A DNA stretch of 64,000 nt from Bacteroidia bacterium (GTDB lineage: Bacteria; Bacteroidota; Bacteroidia; Bacteroidales; Prolixibacteraceae): the NCBI GenBank assembly GCA_026391315.1, contig JAPLDT010000099.1, forward strand, positions 26,706 to 90,705. Reading direction: 5' to 3'. The notes beneath the pieces were generated by a model. The model saw nothing but the letters and a program-made list of their open reading frames with translations, had not been told where the DNA came from and ran no database searches. Shown here one piece after another: positions 40,748 through 50,875 of this stretch (within the stretch, counting starts at the first letter, position 1; each line of letters starts with the position of its first letter). A program made the translations under genes and the position numbers.

Positions 40748-43573
40748 TTACTGTTTGTACAGAATAGGTTTGCCCAAACCAACCGCTTCGAGCGGTTCCA
40801 ATTGGGTTTTGGCATCGCCGACAACCACATAATACATCCTGGCCGGATCAATGTATTTGTTGGTTATTTGAAGCTGTTTTTCGACGGTCAGACCTTTGAC
40901 ATAAGCCTCTTCCTTTTTAATGTAATTGGCAGACAGATTATTCTCTGTCATGGTATTCAGCATACCCATCAGACCGCCCAGTGTTTCAAAACGCAAAGCA
41001 TTTCCTTTGAGCAAAGAAGATTTGGTAAAATCAACATACTCCTGGGTAGTTGCCTTCCGGTATTTTTCCATCTCAGTTTTAAAAATGGTAACTGATTCTA
41101 GCGTGGAATTTGTGCGAACCCTGGAGGAAGCAGTAAATTGACCAAACTCTTTGGATCCTGCAAAGCCGGACCTTGCTCCATAGGTGAATCCTTTCTCTTC
41201 CCTGAGAATAAGGTTCAATACGCCGTTAAAAGAACCACCCAATTTGTAATTTGCTACATAGGCAGGATAGAAATCAGGATTGGACCGTGTGATGGAAGGT
41301 GTTCCAATGGAGATCACCGATTGCTTCGCACCGGGTACATCTACAAAATATATTTGAGATTTCTCGGGAGCTGCAGGCACCTTAATTTCGGGCATCTCAA
41401 CATTTTTAGCGACCCATTTGCTGTTCAATGAAGCCAGTGCTTTCATAACCCTTGCCTGATCGATATTTCCAACCACCAACATTTCGGATATGGATGGAGA
41501 AATGTATTTCCCATAGTATTCTTTCAAGTCATCCAGTGTAATAGCTGCGACTGAGCTCTCAGTTCCGCTGGCATCAATTGCCAGGATATTGTCGCCGAAA
41601 ATCAGTTTGTTCAATGCCTTGGAAGCTAGAAAATCAGGACTTGCCGAATTTCTTTTGATACCGTTAATGATCCTGCTTTTGGCCAGGGCAAATTGCTCCT
41701 TGTCCCATCTTGGCTCAAGCAACATCTCTTCAACCAATGCAAGTGACTTCTCGAAATTGCGGACAAGCATACCACCCGAACTGCGGAAACCCATTGAGCC
41801 AACTTCTATGGTAATATCTTCATTCGAAGAGCCAACTCTGATTGAAGCCCCCAAAAGACCAATTGCATCCTCCAACTCTTCCGGCGTTTTATTTTTGGTT
41901 CCTTCGTTCATCATGTTAGCGACCAGATTGGCAACACCTGCCTTGGCCACATTGTCAAGTTTGTGACCTCCATCAATCTTAATAGTATACTGAACCATAG
42001 GCAATTCTGTCTGTGCAATTCCCCAGATTTTCAGTCCGTTTGGCAAAGCGGCCGACCAGGGTTTTGGAATTGTAACTTCAGGATCCGGTCCCGGAACCGG
42101 TTTGACAGAACGGTCAAGCTTGGTTTTAGTTTTGACGATTGCTTCATCAGCAACCGGTACGTCTTTTACTTCAGCTGCTTTTGTCACATCTTCTTCCTCA
42201 ACTCCGGCATTGACAGATCCTGTTACAATCAATTTTGCTTCACCTTTGGGAACAAAGCTGGTCTCGACAAAGTTTTTGCCCTTGAGGTATTTGGTATAAA
42301 CAGCCTTTACATCAGCCATGGTAACTGCCTGAATATTGGCAAGATCTTTCTTGTAGAATTCCGGATCTCCGGTATAGATATTGTATTCAGCCAATGTAAA
42401 CGCCTTGCTTTGAACACTCTCAAATGAGTTGTAGAAACGGGTTTCATCATTGGCCTTGATCCTGGTAAGATCCTCCTCGGTAAAACCATCCTTTTCAAAC
42501 TTGTCAAAACCTTCGAAAACGGCCTTTTCTATGTCGGTCAAATTTCCTCCGGGATTGGCTGTAACTGAAATGGTAAATGATCCGGCAAGCTCCTGGGAAC
42601 CGTTTCTTGCCATGACCCGCGAGGTTAGTTTTTTGTCTTTAACTAGAATGGTATAAAGCGGCGATTTTTTGGTCCCGGCCATCAATTCACCCAAAAAATT
42701 AAGCGCGTAAGCGTCTTTGGAGTAACGTTCCGCTGTTGGGAATACCATCGTCAGCATGGGTACTTTGGCAAAATTGTCTTCCTGATAGAGCTTCACGGTA
42801 GCCGGCAATGTTACAGGCATAGCTTTGCGTATCCCGATCGGTTCGCCCTTTGCAATTTCGCCAAAATATTTTTCTATCATCGCTTTCGCCACAGCCTTGT
42901 CAAAGTCGCCGGCAACCACCAATGTGGCATTGTTTGGTGTATAAAATTTATGGTGAAATGCCTTAACATCTTCAACAGTAGCATTGGTAAGATCCTTCAT
43001 ATCACCAATGACAGTCCAGCTGTAGGGGTGCCCTTTGGGATAAAGGGTTCTTGCAAGGATCTCCTGATTGAATCCATACGCCGCATTGTCTACACTCTCC
43101 CTTTTTTCATTCTGAACCACATTCTGCTGATTGACCAGGGCAGATTTTGTTACCATATTTTCCAAATAACCCATACGGTCAGACTCCATCCACAACGCCA
43201 TTTCAAGGGCATTTTTCGGAACAATCTCATAATAGTTGGTCCTGTCCTGACTGGTACTTCCATTGAGGGTACCACCTGCTCCCTGGATATTTTTGAAAAA
43301 TTGATCTTCGGGTACATTTTCAGATTTCTGAAACATCATGTGTTCAAAAAGATGGGCAAACCCGGTCTTTCCGGCTACTTCCCTGCTCGATCCAACATGG
43401 TAATAAACTGCAACCGCAGCAATCGGATCGGATTTATCCTCGTGCAACACCACCGTCAGACCATTTTTCAAGGTATACTTTTCAATTGGGATAGACATTC
43501 CAGCCTCTTTGGCCTTCGAATTGTCCGGAAATAACAAAACAATCACAAACAAGATCAAAATGATTTTTTTCAT
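40748..43573 (-). CDS. M16 family zinc metallopeptidase, two-domain
   Basis: Inverzincin motif HLFEH in GKTGFAHLFEHMMFQKS, second M16 domain (GVANLVANMMNEGTKNKTPEEL), signal peptide. Confidence 0.94.
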   Translation of the reverse strand: MKKIILILFVIVLLFPDNSKAKEAGMSIPIEKYTLKNGLTVVLHEDKSDPIAAVAVYYHVGSSREVAGKTGFAHLFEHMMFQKSENVPEDQFFKNIQGAGGTLNGSTSQDRTNYYEIVPKNALEMALWMESDRMGYLENMVTKSALVNQQNVVQNEKRESVDNAAYGFNQEILARTLYPKGHPYSWTVIGDMKDLTNATVEDVKAFHHKFYTPNNATLVVAGDFDKAVAKAMIEKYFGEIAKGEPIGIRKAMPVTLPATVKLYQEDNFAKVPMLTMVFPTAERYSKDAYALNFLGELMAGTKKSPLYTILVKDKKLTSRVMARNGSQELAGSFTISVTANPGGNLTDIEKAVFEGFDKFEKDGFTEEDLTRIKANDETRFYNSFESVQSKAFTLAEYNIYTGDPEFYKKDLANIQAVTMADVKAVYTKYLKGKNFVETSFVPKGEAKLIVTGSVNAGVEEEDVTKAAEVKDVPVADEAIVKTKTKLDRSVKPVPGPDPEVTIPKPWSAALPNGLKIWGIAQTELPMVQYTIKIDGGHKLDNVAKAGVANLVANMMNEGTKNKTPEELEDAIGLLGASIRVGSSNEDITIEVGSMGFRSSGGMLVRNFEKSLALVEEMLLEPRWDKEQFALAKSRIINGIKRNSASPDFLASKALNKLIFGDNILAIDASGTESSVAAITLDDLKEYYGKYISPSISEMLVVGNIDQARVMKALASLNSKWVAKNVEMPEIKVPAAPEKSQIYFVDVPGAKQSVISIGTPSITRSNPDFYPAYVANYKLGGSFNGVLNLILREEKGFTYGARSGFAGSKEFGQFTASSRVRTNSTLESVTIFKTEMEKYRKATTQEYVDFTKSSLLKGNALRFETLGGLMGMLNTMTENNLSANYIKKEEAYVKGLTVEKQLQITNKYIDPARMYYVVVGDAKTQLEPLEAVGLGKPILYKQ

Positions 43574-43699
43574 GTGAAATAATTTAGTTAAATGGTTGAG
43601 TTAGTTAGACAACTTTAAATCATTTAGGTTTAGTTAACAGGATTTTTTTTTTACATTTACCACTTCAAATCTTCGCTATTAACTACTATATTACTGAAC

Positions 43700-46600
43700 A
43701 TGAATATTTTAACACAAACCAACCCGGTTTATCGTACCTCATTACTATTTTTGAGCTTAATTTCTTTTTTCGTTACCCTGAATGCACAATCCAGGGACGG
43801 CAAATTGCTGCAGGGCGAAAAATGGGAAAAATTCAGTCCTGCTGAAAAAAAAGCAGATTTTTATGTTTCCCCTATCGGGAATGACAGTTGGAGTGGCACA
43901 CTGCCAGAACCCAATACCCTAAAAACAGACGGCCCTTTTTCCACCATCGAACAGGCACAAAAGGCGGTCAAAACATTGAAATCAAAAGTCTATTTCCCCA
44001 AAGATAAACCTATCGAAAAAAGATGGATTGGTTCACCTCATCCGCTAGGTCGTGGCAAAGATATCCTTGTTTACATTCGGGAAGGATACTATTACCTGAA
44101 TCAGCAACTTCAATTTGAACCTGCAGATGGAGGCGAAAGGGTTGAGACCAATCTGCCTACCGGCGCATTCGAATACCACAAGGTAAAGGACCATTATGTC
44201 ACCTATGCTGCCTTTCCGGGAGAGCATCCCGTACTCTCCGGTGGCCGGCCGGTTGCAGGATGGAAATTGAAGAATGGTGTCTGGTCTGCTTCCCTGGATG
44301 CCGACTCAGTTAGCATGTTTTTGGTCAACGGGAAAAAGCAAACAGTTGCCAGGAAGCCAAACAGCGGATATTTTATTCCAACCAGTATCTCGAAGAAAAC
44401 AGATGAGTTCTATTTTGGTAAGGGAGAACTGGAACCATGGAAAGATCTGACCGGTAATAGGGTGATCATGCTTCTGCGATGGCATACAGGAGTTAACAGC
44501 ATCAAAAGCATTGATCCAAAAAACGGAACAGCAACCCTGACATCACCCCAGGAAGGTCTGTTGATCGTACCTCCAAGATATTACATTGAAAACCTGAAAA
44601 CCTTGCTCGATACCGCCGGAGAGTGGTATTTTGACAGGAAGGCAAAAGAGCTAAGTTACATGGCTCCCAAAGAGATTGGTGATCCAAACAACGCAGCTAG
44701 TTCTGTCGCAAAATTGAATCAACTGGTAGAGGTAAAGGGCGAAAAGGGACATCCCGTGCGCAACCTCCGATTCTATGGCCTTACCTTCGAAGGTGTCGTA
44801 GCCGGAAACAGTGCTCTATCCTTTGAATATGCCCATGCCTGCGAACTGGCTGAAAGTATGGTCAGATCATGCGCAGGTACCGGAGTCTCCGTCAGGGCTG
44901 GATGTTACCAAACCAGAATATTCGACAACCAGATTGAGTCCATCGACAACGGAGGCATTTATGTAACAGGCTCCGTAAAACCTGTATGGCAAAACGAAGT
45001 GGATTACAACAAAGGGGTTACATCCAACACAACCGGCGATAGTCCTAAGATCATCCGCGAAACGATGATTTACAGAAACCGGCTCTCCGATTGCGGAGGT
45101 ATGTCAATTATGGCCAACAATACCCTTTCGACAACAATCTCACACAACTACATCACCAAAACCCGCGGACGTTATGGTATCGACGTCGGCGACTGGTCAA
45201 ACCAGGAGGATGCGCTGGACGGAAATTATACCGTCGAATATAACCATCTGGAAGATGTTCAGCAGGATGCAGACGATTCGGGCGCCATAAAAACAGCCGG
45301 CATGGTTTTCAATTCAGTGGTTAGAAGGAACCTGGTACACAAGGTCCACGCAGGCTTTTTCAATGACAACGTCGGATTTTGGTTCGACAACATGTCGCAG
45401 GGATGGCTAACCGAGGAGAATATTTATTATGATCTGGAACAGGGCGAGATGAAATACTGTGCCGCCCAGCCCGAAGACAACACCTACCGCAACAATTTCA
45501 AAATTGAAGCGCCTGCCAATGCACCTGAGATCATTATCGATGGAGTTCCCAATTTCAGGTACAGCAAATTGTCCATCGTTCCATCCGGCCAGCAATCTGG
45601 CTCCTACCCTGCCGGCAGTATCATTCAGCTCTCAGCCAAGGTTGAGAACAATGGATCAACAGGAATAGCCCCCGTCGAACTTTATCTGGATGGTAAAATA
45701 TACGAAACCAAACTCTTTCCGGTGATCAAAAACAATAGCCGAACCATCGATTTTCAACTGCGGATTTACGATGCCGGAGAACATCTGCTTTCAATCGGAT
45801 CGACTCCGAATCAAAAAATCGTGGTGACAGGCACAAAACCCCCTGTCGTTTTTGAGAATTTAAAACTCTCGGCAACCAGATGCCTGGAAGATGAATCGGT
45901 GAACCTTCAGGCTACTGCCAAAAATCTCACCTCCGATGGTCAGAAGTCTGATGCTGTAATCTTTCTGGACGACAAAAGCTTTCAAAAGCAGACATTGGAT
46001 TTGAAGGCAAATGAATCGGGAACCGTACGCTTTGACCTCAAAATCCCGGCAGGCAGCCATACGCTCAGAATTGGCAACAGTGCCGTGGAAAAGATTCTGG
46101 TACAACCCAAAATTTCGTTGGATCTCTCCAAAATGAAGATCATGGAATATGGGTCACCGCGTGCGAAGCCTTATGCCATTGAATCTGATGGTCAAAACAA
46201 CCGTTTCACGATTGCCGCCTGTGGCTCCGATTTTTACCATGCGGAAGATTCCTATGCGGCAGCCTACGTGAAAAATATCAAAGGTGATTTTGTGGCAACG
46301 GTGAAGATTGTCAAATTCGGCGAACGAACCCACGAATGGTTCAGAAGCGGCCTTTTTGTGCGCAACGACATGGCCAAAAGTTTCGATGTTCAACCAGGCA
46401 GCAAAGGTTCTGTCCTGCTATTTGGAACCCCAGGAAGGGCCGGTATCGAATACGACGAATTTGCCAACGGTTGCATGCACAAAGCCAGCAGTCAGAACCT
46501 TCCTGAGCATAGCAAGACTCCTATCTACCTGAAACTGGTCCGCCATGGCAACAGTTTCAGCGGATTCGTCAGTCTGGACGGAACCAACTGGATCATCGAG

Positions 46601-46723
46601 AAACATTCGACCGATATTCCCGGAATCAACGATTCGGTAGACATTGGTCTGGCAGCGGGTGGACCAGATACAAGGCAATACAAAGTCGAATTTGAAGAGT
46701 GGAAAATTGAAGTTGCCAAATGA
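43700..46723 (+). CDS. Secreted right-handed parallel beta-helix carbohydrate-active-like protein
   Basis: FYVSPIGNDSWSGTLPEP...DGPFSTIEQAQKAVKTLKS; helix repeats (NNGGIYVTGS, YRNRLSDCGGMSIMANNTLSTTISHNYITKT). C-terminal domain GDFVATVKIVKFGERTHEWFRSGLFVRNDM resembles a concanavalin-like fold. Confidence 0.78.
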   Translation: MNILTQTNPVYRTSLLFLSLISFFVTLNAQSRDGKLLQGEKWEKFSPAEKKADFYVSPIGNDSWSGTLPEPNTLKTDGPFSTIEQAQKAVKTLKSKVYFPKDKPIEKRWIGSPHPLGRGKDILVYIREGYYYLNQQLQFEPADGGERVETNLPTGAFEYHKVKDHYVTYAAFPGEHPVLSGGRPVAGWKLKNGVWSASLDADSVSMFLVNGKKQTVARKPNSGYFIPTSISKKTDEFYFGKGELEPWKDLTGNRVIMLLRWHTGVNSIKSIDPKNGTATLTSPQEGLLIVPPRYYIENLKTLLDTAGEWYFDRKAKELSYMAPKEIGDPNNAASSVAKLNQLVEVKGEKGHPVRNLRFYGLTFEGVVAGNSALSFEYAHACELAESMVRSCAGTGVSVRAGCYQTRIFDNQIESIDNGGIYVTGSVKPVWQNEVDYNKGVTSNTTGDSPKIIRETMIYRNRLSDCGGMSIMANNTLSTTISHNYITKTRGRYGIDVGDWSNQEDALDGNYTVEYNHLEDVQQDADDSGAIKTAGMVFNSVVRRNLVHKVHAGFFNDNVGFWFDNMSQGWLTEENIYYDLEQGEMKYCAAQPEDNTYRNNFKIEAPANAPEIIIDGVPNFRYSKLSIVPSGQQSGSYPAGSIIQLSAKVENNGSTGIAPVELYLDGKIYETKLFPVIKNNSRTIDFQLRIYDAGEHLLSIGSTPNQKIVVTGTKPPVVFENLKLSATRCLEDESVNLQATAKNLTSDGQKSDAVIFLDDKSFQKQTLDLKANESGTVRFDLKIPAGSHTLRIGNSAVEKILVQPKISLDLSKMKIMEYGSPRAKPYAIESDGQNNRFTIAACGSDFYHAEDSYAAAYVKNIKGDFVATVKIVKFGERTHEWFRSGLFVRNDMAKSFDVQPGSKGSVLLFGTPGRAGIEYDEFANGCMHKASSQNLPEHSKTPIYLKLVRHGNSFSGFVSLDGTNWIIEKHSTDIPGINDSVDIGLAAGGPDTRQYKVEFEEWKIEVAK

Positions 46724-48075
46724 ACTGGTCAGATTTAAAAGAACGCAGAAGAAAGCGTATCGCCATTTTTCTTGGTATCATGCTTCCATTGCTGATTATC
46801 TCACGGATTCTCGTACATAATCACAAAGAGCAACGTCCTGAGAAAATTGGGTTTCATCAGGCCTTATATGATCAGAAAGGGAAACTACTGCCTTGGATCT
46901 GCTGGGAAGAAGCCCTGAAAAAGGAGATGACCTGGTATTACCACGCCCCTATCGGGAAGTCAGGATTTCCGGTATATTTCTATTCCACATTCATTGACTC
47001 AGCCTACAAACCTTATAAAACTGATATTATTCCATGTACCCAGCTGGGAATGGGCATTTTGTCCTACCTCAAATATTGGGAATATACTGGGAAAAAGGAT
47101 AGTCTGGCATTGAAGTATGCCATGCGGATGGCTGTTTTTCTTTCGGATTTTGCTTCTACTCCCAACTCTGGAATGTATGCCAATTTTCCACGGTCAACAG
47201 GTAACCATGAAGAGATTCCTTTGACAAAAAGCTCGCAGGGGGACGCGAAATACGGAGACCAGGTAATTGAACCTGACAAGGGAGGAATTGCAGGATACGC
47301 CTTTTTGCAGTTGTACAAAAAAACCGGTAACGTAGTCTGCGGAGAGAAGGCCTTGGCAATAGCCAGGGTTTTGGCAGAGAACATGCGCACAGGGGACAAA
47401 TCTCATGCACCATGGCCTTTCCGGGTCGATGCCGTAACAGGAAAATACTGGGGCGAACGCAATGGCAACATGGTTTACATTCTCAGGTTGTGGGATGGAT
47501 TGGCCGAAATTGGCAGCATTGAATTCGTAGCTCCACGCGCCAAATTGTGGCATTGGATGAAAGAGGTGCAGTTGGAAGCTCCTGAGCGAAAATCTGCCTC
47601 GCACTGGATTCAGTTTTTCGAAGACATGACAGAAGAGGACAACCGAAACTCATGGGCTCCGCTCGAAATGGCCCGATATCTCATCGAACAAAAAGAGAAG
47701 CTGGATCCGGATTGGAAAAGCATAGCCAAAAAGTGTATCGGTTTTGCCATGGATCATTTTGCCATTAAAATGCCGGGGGGAGTCACATTGATGGGTGAAC
47801 AGGATTCCGACCTTCGTCCCTGGGGAGGAGCCTGCTCCAAACTGGGCGGGGTTGCAGCGCTTTTTTATGCTGCAGGTGGCGGAGAACGCTACCGCGAAAT
47901 CGCTTTGCGAAATCTCAACTGGGTTACCTATTTCATCGACTCCGATGGTGGTCCTGCAGCCATGTGCGACATGAAAGAGTACCGTAAGGGTTCGTGGCAG
48001 GAAGACTGCCATACCGATGTAGTGCACAACTTTATCGACGCGATGAATGCTGTTCCGGAGTTTCGAACGCAGTAA
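46720..48075 (+). CDS. Membrane-anchored alpha/alpha-barrel-like protein, glycosidase-like, unknown family
   Basis: N-terminal anchor (IAIFLGIMLPLLIISRILV); helical hairpin content (GGIAGYAFLQLYKKTGNVVCGEKALAIARVLAENM); ATGA overlap with upstream gene. Confidence 0.55.
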   Translation: MNWSDLKERRRKRIAIFLGIMLPLLIISRILVHNHKEQRPEKIGFHQALYDQKGKLLPWICWEEALKKEMTWYYHAPIGKSGFPVYFYSTFIDSAYKPYKTDIIPCTQLGMGILSYLKYWEYTGKKDSLALKYAMRMAVFLSDFASTPNSGMYANFPRSTGNHEEIPLTKSSQGDAKYGDQVIEPDKGGIAGYAFLQLYKKTGNVVCGEKALAIARVLAENMRTGDKSHAPWPFRVDAVTGKYWGERNGNMVYILRLWDGLAEIGSIEFVAPRAKLWHWMKEVQLEAPERKSASHWIQFFEDMTEEDNRNSWAPLEMARYLIEQKEKLDPDWKSIAKKCIGFAMDHFAIKMPGGVTLMGEQDSDLRPWGGACSKLGGVAALFYAAGGGERYREIALRNLNWVTYFIDSDGGPAAMCDMKEYRKGSWQEDCHTDVVHNFIDAMNAVPEFRTQ

Positions 48076-48083
48076 TATAACTA

Positions 48084-48230
48084 CACAGAGTTTCACAGAG
48101 AAGCACAGAGGACCACAGAGTGAAAACTAAAAAACAGAAAAATATTAATGATTAAATGGTCAGCTCCTTCAATCAGCCTATCATCTTATTTTTCTCTGTG
48201 AAACTCTGTGCTTCTCTGTGCGACTCTGTG
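48084..48230. repeat. Inverted decamer array (CACAGAGNNN)4 ... (CTCTGTGNNN)4
   Basis: CACAGAG at 48084, 48094, 48104, 48114 and CTCTGTG at 48194, 48204, 48214, 48224, exact 10-bp spacing on both sides. Confidence 0.95.
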
Positions 48231-48273
48231 TAACTAATAAAACGAACTACTATTAATACAAATCCCAATTAAC

Positions 48274-50601
48274 ATGCGAAAATTACGTTTGCTTACTTTA
48301 CTACTATTATTCACCTTTTCACTCAATGCTCAAATTATGGACCTGAGCAGGGCAACAATTATTGCTTCCAAAAATATCCCCTCTCCTGTCCGGGAGACAG
48401 CCATCAGGGTACTGAAAGAGGAGGTTGCCCAGCGGACGACCATTCAGCTCAAAGAGATTGAAAAGTTTGGAAATCAGCCTGTTCTGGCCCTGGTTCTATC
48501 TTCTGAAAAAGAGCTGGCAGGAATAACAGTTCCAGTCAATAATTCTGACGCTAAACCCGAAAACAAGACCGAGGGTTACCGCCTGGTTTTGGATCAATCC
48601 AATGGCAAAAAGATATTATGGCTGATCGCAGCAGACCAGCGGGGAACCATCTTCTCCATCGGACAGCTACTAAGAACCGCTGATCTTTCCCATGGAAAAT
48701 TTCTCTTCGACAAAAAGAATGAAATTGCCACCTCCCCTAAATACCCCATCCGCGGCCATCAGATAGGATATCGCAATACTGCCAACTCCTGGGACTCCTG
48801 GACCATGGAGCAGTATGAAAAATACCTGCGCGAACTGGCCCTTTTCGGCACCAACTGCATCGAGAACATCCCCTTTCACGATGGCAACAACAATCCGTTG
48901 ATGAAATATCCCAGGGATGTGATGAACAACAAAATCGCTGAGATCTGTCACGAATATAGTCTGGACCACTGGGACTGGATCCCTGCGGATGTTGATCTTT
49001 CCAACCCTGTCAAATTCAAGGAAGAGGTGGCACGACACGAAGAATATTACAAAAATTGCCCCTACCTGGATGGAGTCTTCTTTCCGGGCGGCGATCCCGG
49101 CAGCAATCATCCGAAAGATGTCATGCCCTTCCTGAAAGCTGTTACTGAGAAGTTGAAAAAATACCATCCCAAGGCAACGATGTGGATCTCACTTCAGGGT
49201 TTCAGCGATGAACAGGTCGACTATTTTTACCAATATCTCGACGCCAACAATCCGGATTGGCTGACTGGTGTTGTGACCGGCCCAAGCAGTCCCGATCTTG
49301 CTGCTACCAGATTCCGCTTGCCTAAAAAATACCAGCACCGTCACTATCCCGATCTGACCCACACCGTGCGATGCCAGTATCCGACTTTAAACTGGGACCA
49401 GGGCTTTGCACTTACTGAAGGAAGGGAAGTCTGTAATCCGCAACCGGTTTATTACGCCAAAATCCACAACCGTTTTGCCCCTTTTACTGATGGCTTTCTC
49501 TCCTACTCCGATGGTGTTCATGATGATGTGAACAAAGTAACCTGGAGTCAGATGGCATGGGATCCGACAAGACCTGTCAGGGATGTGCTGGTGGAATATA
49601 CCCGGTTCTTTTTCGGTTCCGCAGTCGCGGAAGCCGGGGCAGACGGTATTTTAGCCCTTGAGCGAAACTGGGTTGGTCCTACAGAAGAAAATGGGGGTAT
49701 TGAGGCTACTTACGCATTCTGGAAAAATCTGGAGACCCAACATCCTGAATTGAATAAAAACTGGCGATGGCAACTGCTGGTGATGCGTTCGAACTACGAT
49801 GTTTTCGTGAAGCGCAGAAAGGCATATGAGCAAAAATTAGAAAAAGAGGCCAATGAACTACTTTTGAAAGCTCCTGAACTGGGTGCGGAAAAAGCCATGA
49901 GCATGGCACTCGAGCTGGTAAACAAGGGCTACAAAGAACCAATTACCAACGATTTAAGAGCAAAAATTGTCAACCTTTGCGAAGCGCTATGGCAATCTGT
50001 CGGACTGCAAACCAGTGTAAAGAAATACCAGGCAAGTGGTTCAGAAAGAGGTGCCATTCTCGACTTTATCGATTATCCGCTCAACAATCGCTGGTGGCTG
50101 GAAGATGAGTTCGGGAAAATAGCGAAGATGGCATCCGAAAAGGAAAAACTGGCCCGCCTGGAGGTGATCGCCAAATGGGAGAATCCCGGTCCAGGCAGCT
50201 ACTATGACAACGTATCCGATATCTCAAAAAGCAGCCATGTGCTTACCTTTTCAGACGATGCGACTGATGTAGCCTGGTGGGAAAGCGGACTGAGCCGGAG
50301 AAGGTTGTCAACGCAACTTTTTCAGAACTTTCCGGTCCTAAAATACAGTGATCTAGACCCAAATGGCCGCTATCTGATCAGGGTTGCCGGCTACCACGAG
50401 GCTTTGCTGAGGGTGGATGGCGAACGAATCGATCCAACCATTTACAACAAAGGATATGAGGAGTTCAAAGAGTTTCCGCTCAATCCAAAATTCGTGAGTG
50501 ATGGTAAAATTGATGTAACCTTTGATCAACCTGAAGAATCCACGCTCAACTGGCGTGAAAGGTCGAAGGTATCGGATGTGTGGCTGATAAAATTAAATTG
50601 A
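48274..50601 (+). CDS. Secreted glycoside hydrolase-like protein with GH20/GH67-type N-terminal domain
   Basis: Signal peptide LLFTFSLNAQ; GYRLVLDQSNGKKILWLIAADQRGTIFSIGQLLR resembles the N-terminal beta domain of GH20/GH67 enzymes; barrel region YPIRGHQIGYRNTANSWDSWTMEQYEKYLRELALFGTNCIE. Confidence 0.65.
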   Translation: MRKLRLLTLLLLFTFSLNAQIMDLSRATIIASKNIPSPVRETAIRVLKEEVAQRTTIQLKEIEKFGNQPVLALVLSSEKELAGITVPVNNSDAKPENKTEGYRLVLDQSNGKKILWLIAADQRGTIFSIGQLLRTADLSHGKFLFDKKNEIATSPKYPIRGHQIGYRNTANSWDSWTMEQYEKYLRELALFGTNCIENIPFHDGNNNPLMKYPRDVMNNKIAEICHEYSLDHWDWIPADVDLSNPVKFKEEVARHEEYYKNCPYLDGVFFPGGDPGSNHPKDVMPFLKAVTEKLKKYHPKATMWISLQGFSDEQVDYFYQYLDANNPDWLTGVVTGPSSPDLAATRFRLPKKYQHRHYPDLTHTVRCQYPTLNWDQGFALTEGREVCNPQPVYYAKIHNRFAPFTDGFLSYSDGVHDDVNKVTWSQMAWDPTRPVRDVLVEYTRFFFGSAVAEAGADGILALERNWVGPTEENGGIEATYAFWKNLETQHPELNKNWRWQLLVMRSNYDVFVKRRKAYEQKLEKEANELLLKAPELGAEKAMSMALELVNKGYKEPITNDLRAKIVNLCEALWQSVGLQTSVKKYQASGSERGAILDFIDYPLNNRWWLEDEFGKIAKMASEKEKLARLEVIAKWENPGPGSYYDNVSDISKSSHVLTFSDDATDVAWWESGLSRRRLSTQLFQNFPVLKYSDLDPNGRYLIRVAGYHEALLRVDGERIDPTIYNKGYEEFKEFPLNPKFVSDGKIDVTFDQPEESTLNWRERSKVSDVWLIKLN

Positions 50602-50640
50602 ATAGATTCATCTTGCTAAAGTCTTCTACTTATATTTTTA

Positions 50641-50858
50641 ACTCCGCAGGAGTTGCCAGTGAATAACCTCCGGTTTAGACCGGAGGAACAGAAACAACCG
50701 CGAGACATCAACTCCGCAGGAGTTGCCCAAAGCCGTAAAAAGGGAAACCCTCAAAGGGTTTTGGGTTGCTTTTATGCTCTACCCCCCCGGTGACACTACA
50801 TAACCTGACGGTTAAGTAGTGTCACCGGGGGTTATTCACGGTAAACTCCTTCGGAGTT
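50641..50858. repeat. Compact multi-hairpin repeat element (REP-like cluster)
   Basis: AACTCCgcaGGAGTT at 50641 and 50710; CCTCCGGTttagACCGGAGG at 50668; AAACCCTcaaAGGGTTT at 50745; CCCCCGGTGACACTACaTAACCtgacGGTTAaGTAGTGTCACCGGGGG at 50784-50831; AACTCCttcGGAGTT at 50844. Confidence 0.9.
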
Positions 50859-50875
50859 AATTAATCGAATCGCTC

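Noticed and set aside
48084-48230. Possible CRISPR array
   Set aside because: Units are only 7 bp with 3-nt gaps, the two halves are inverted rather than direct, and no cas genes are visible in the window.
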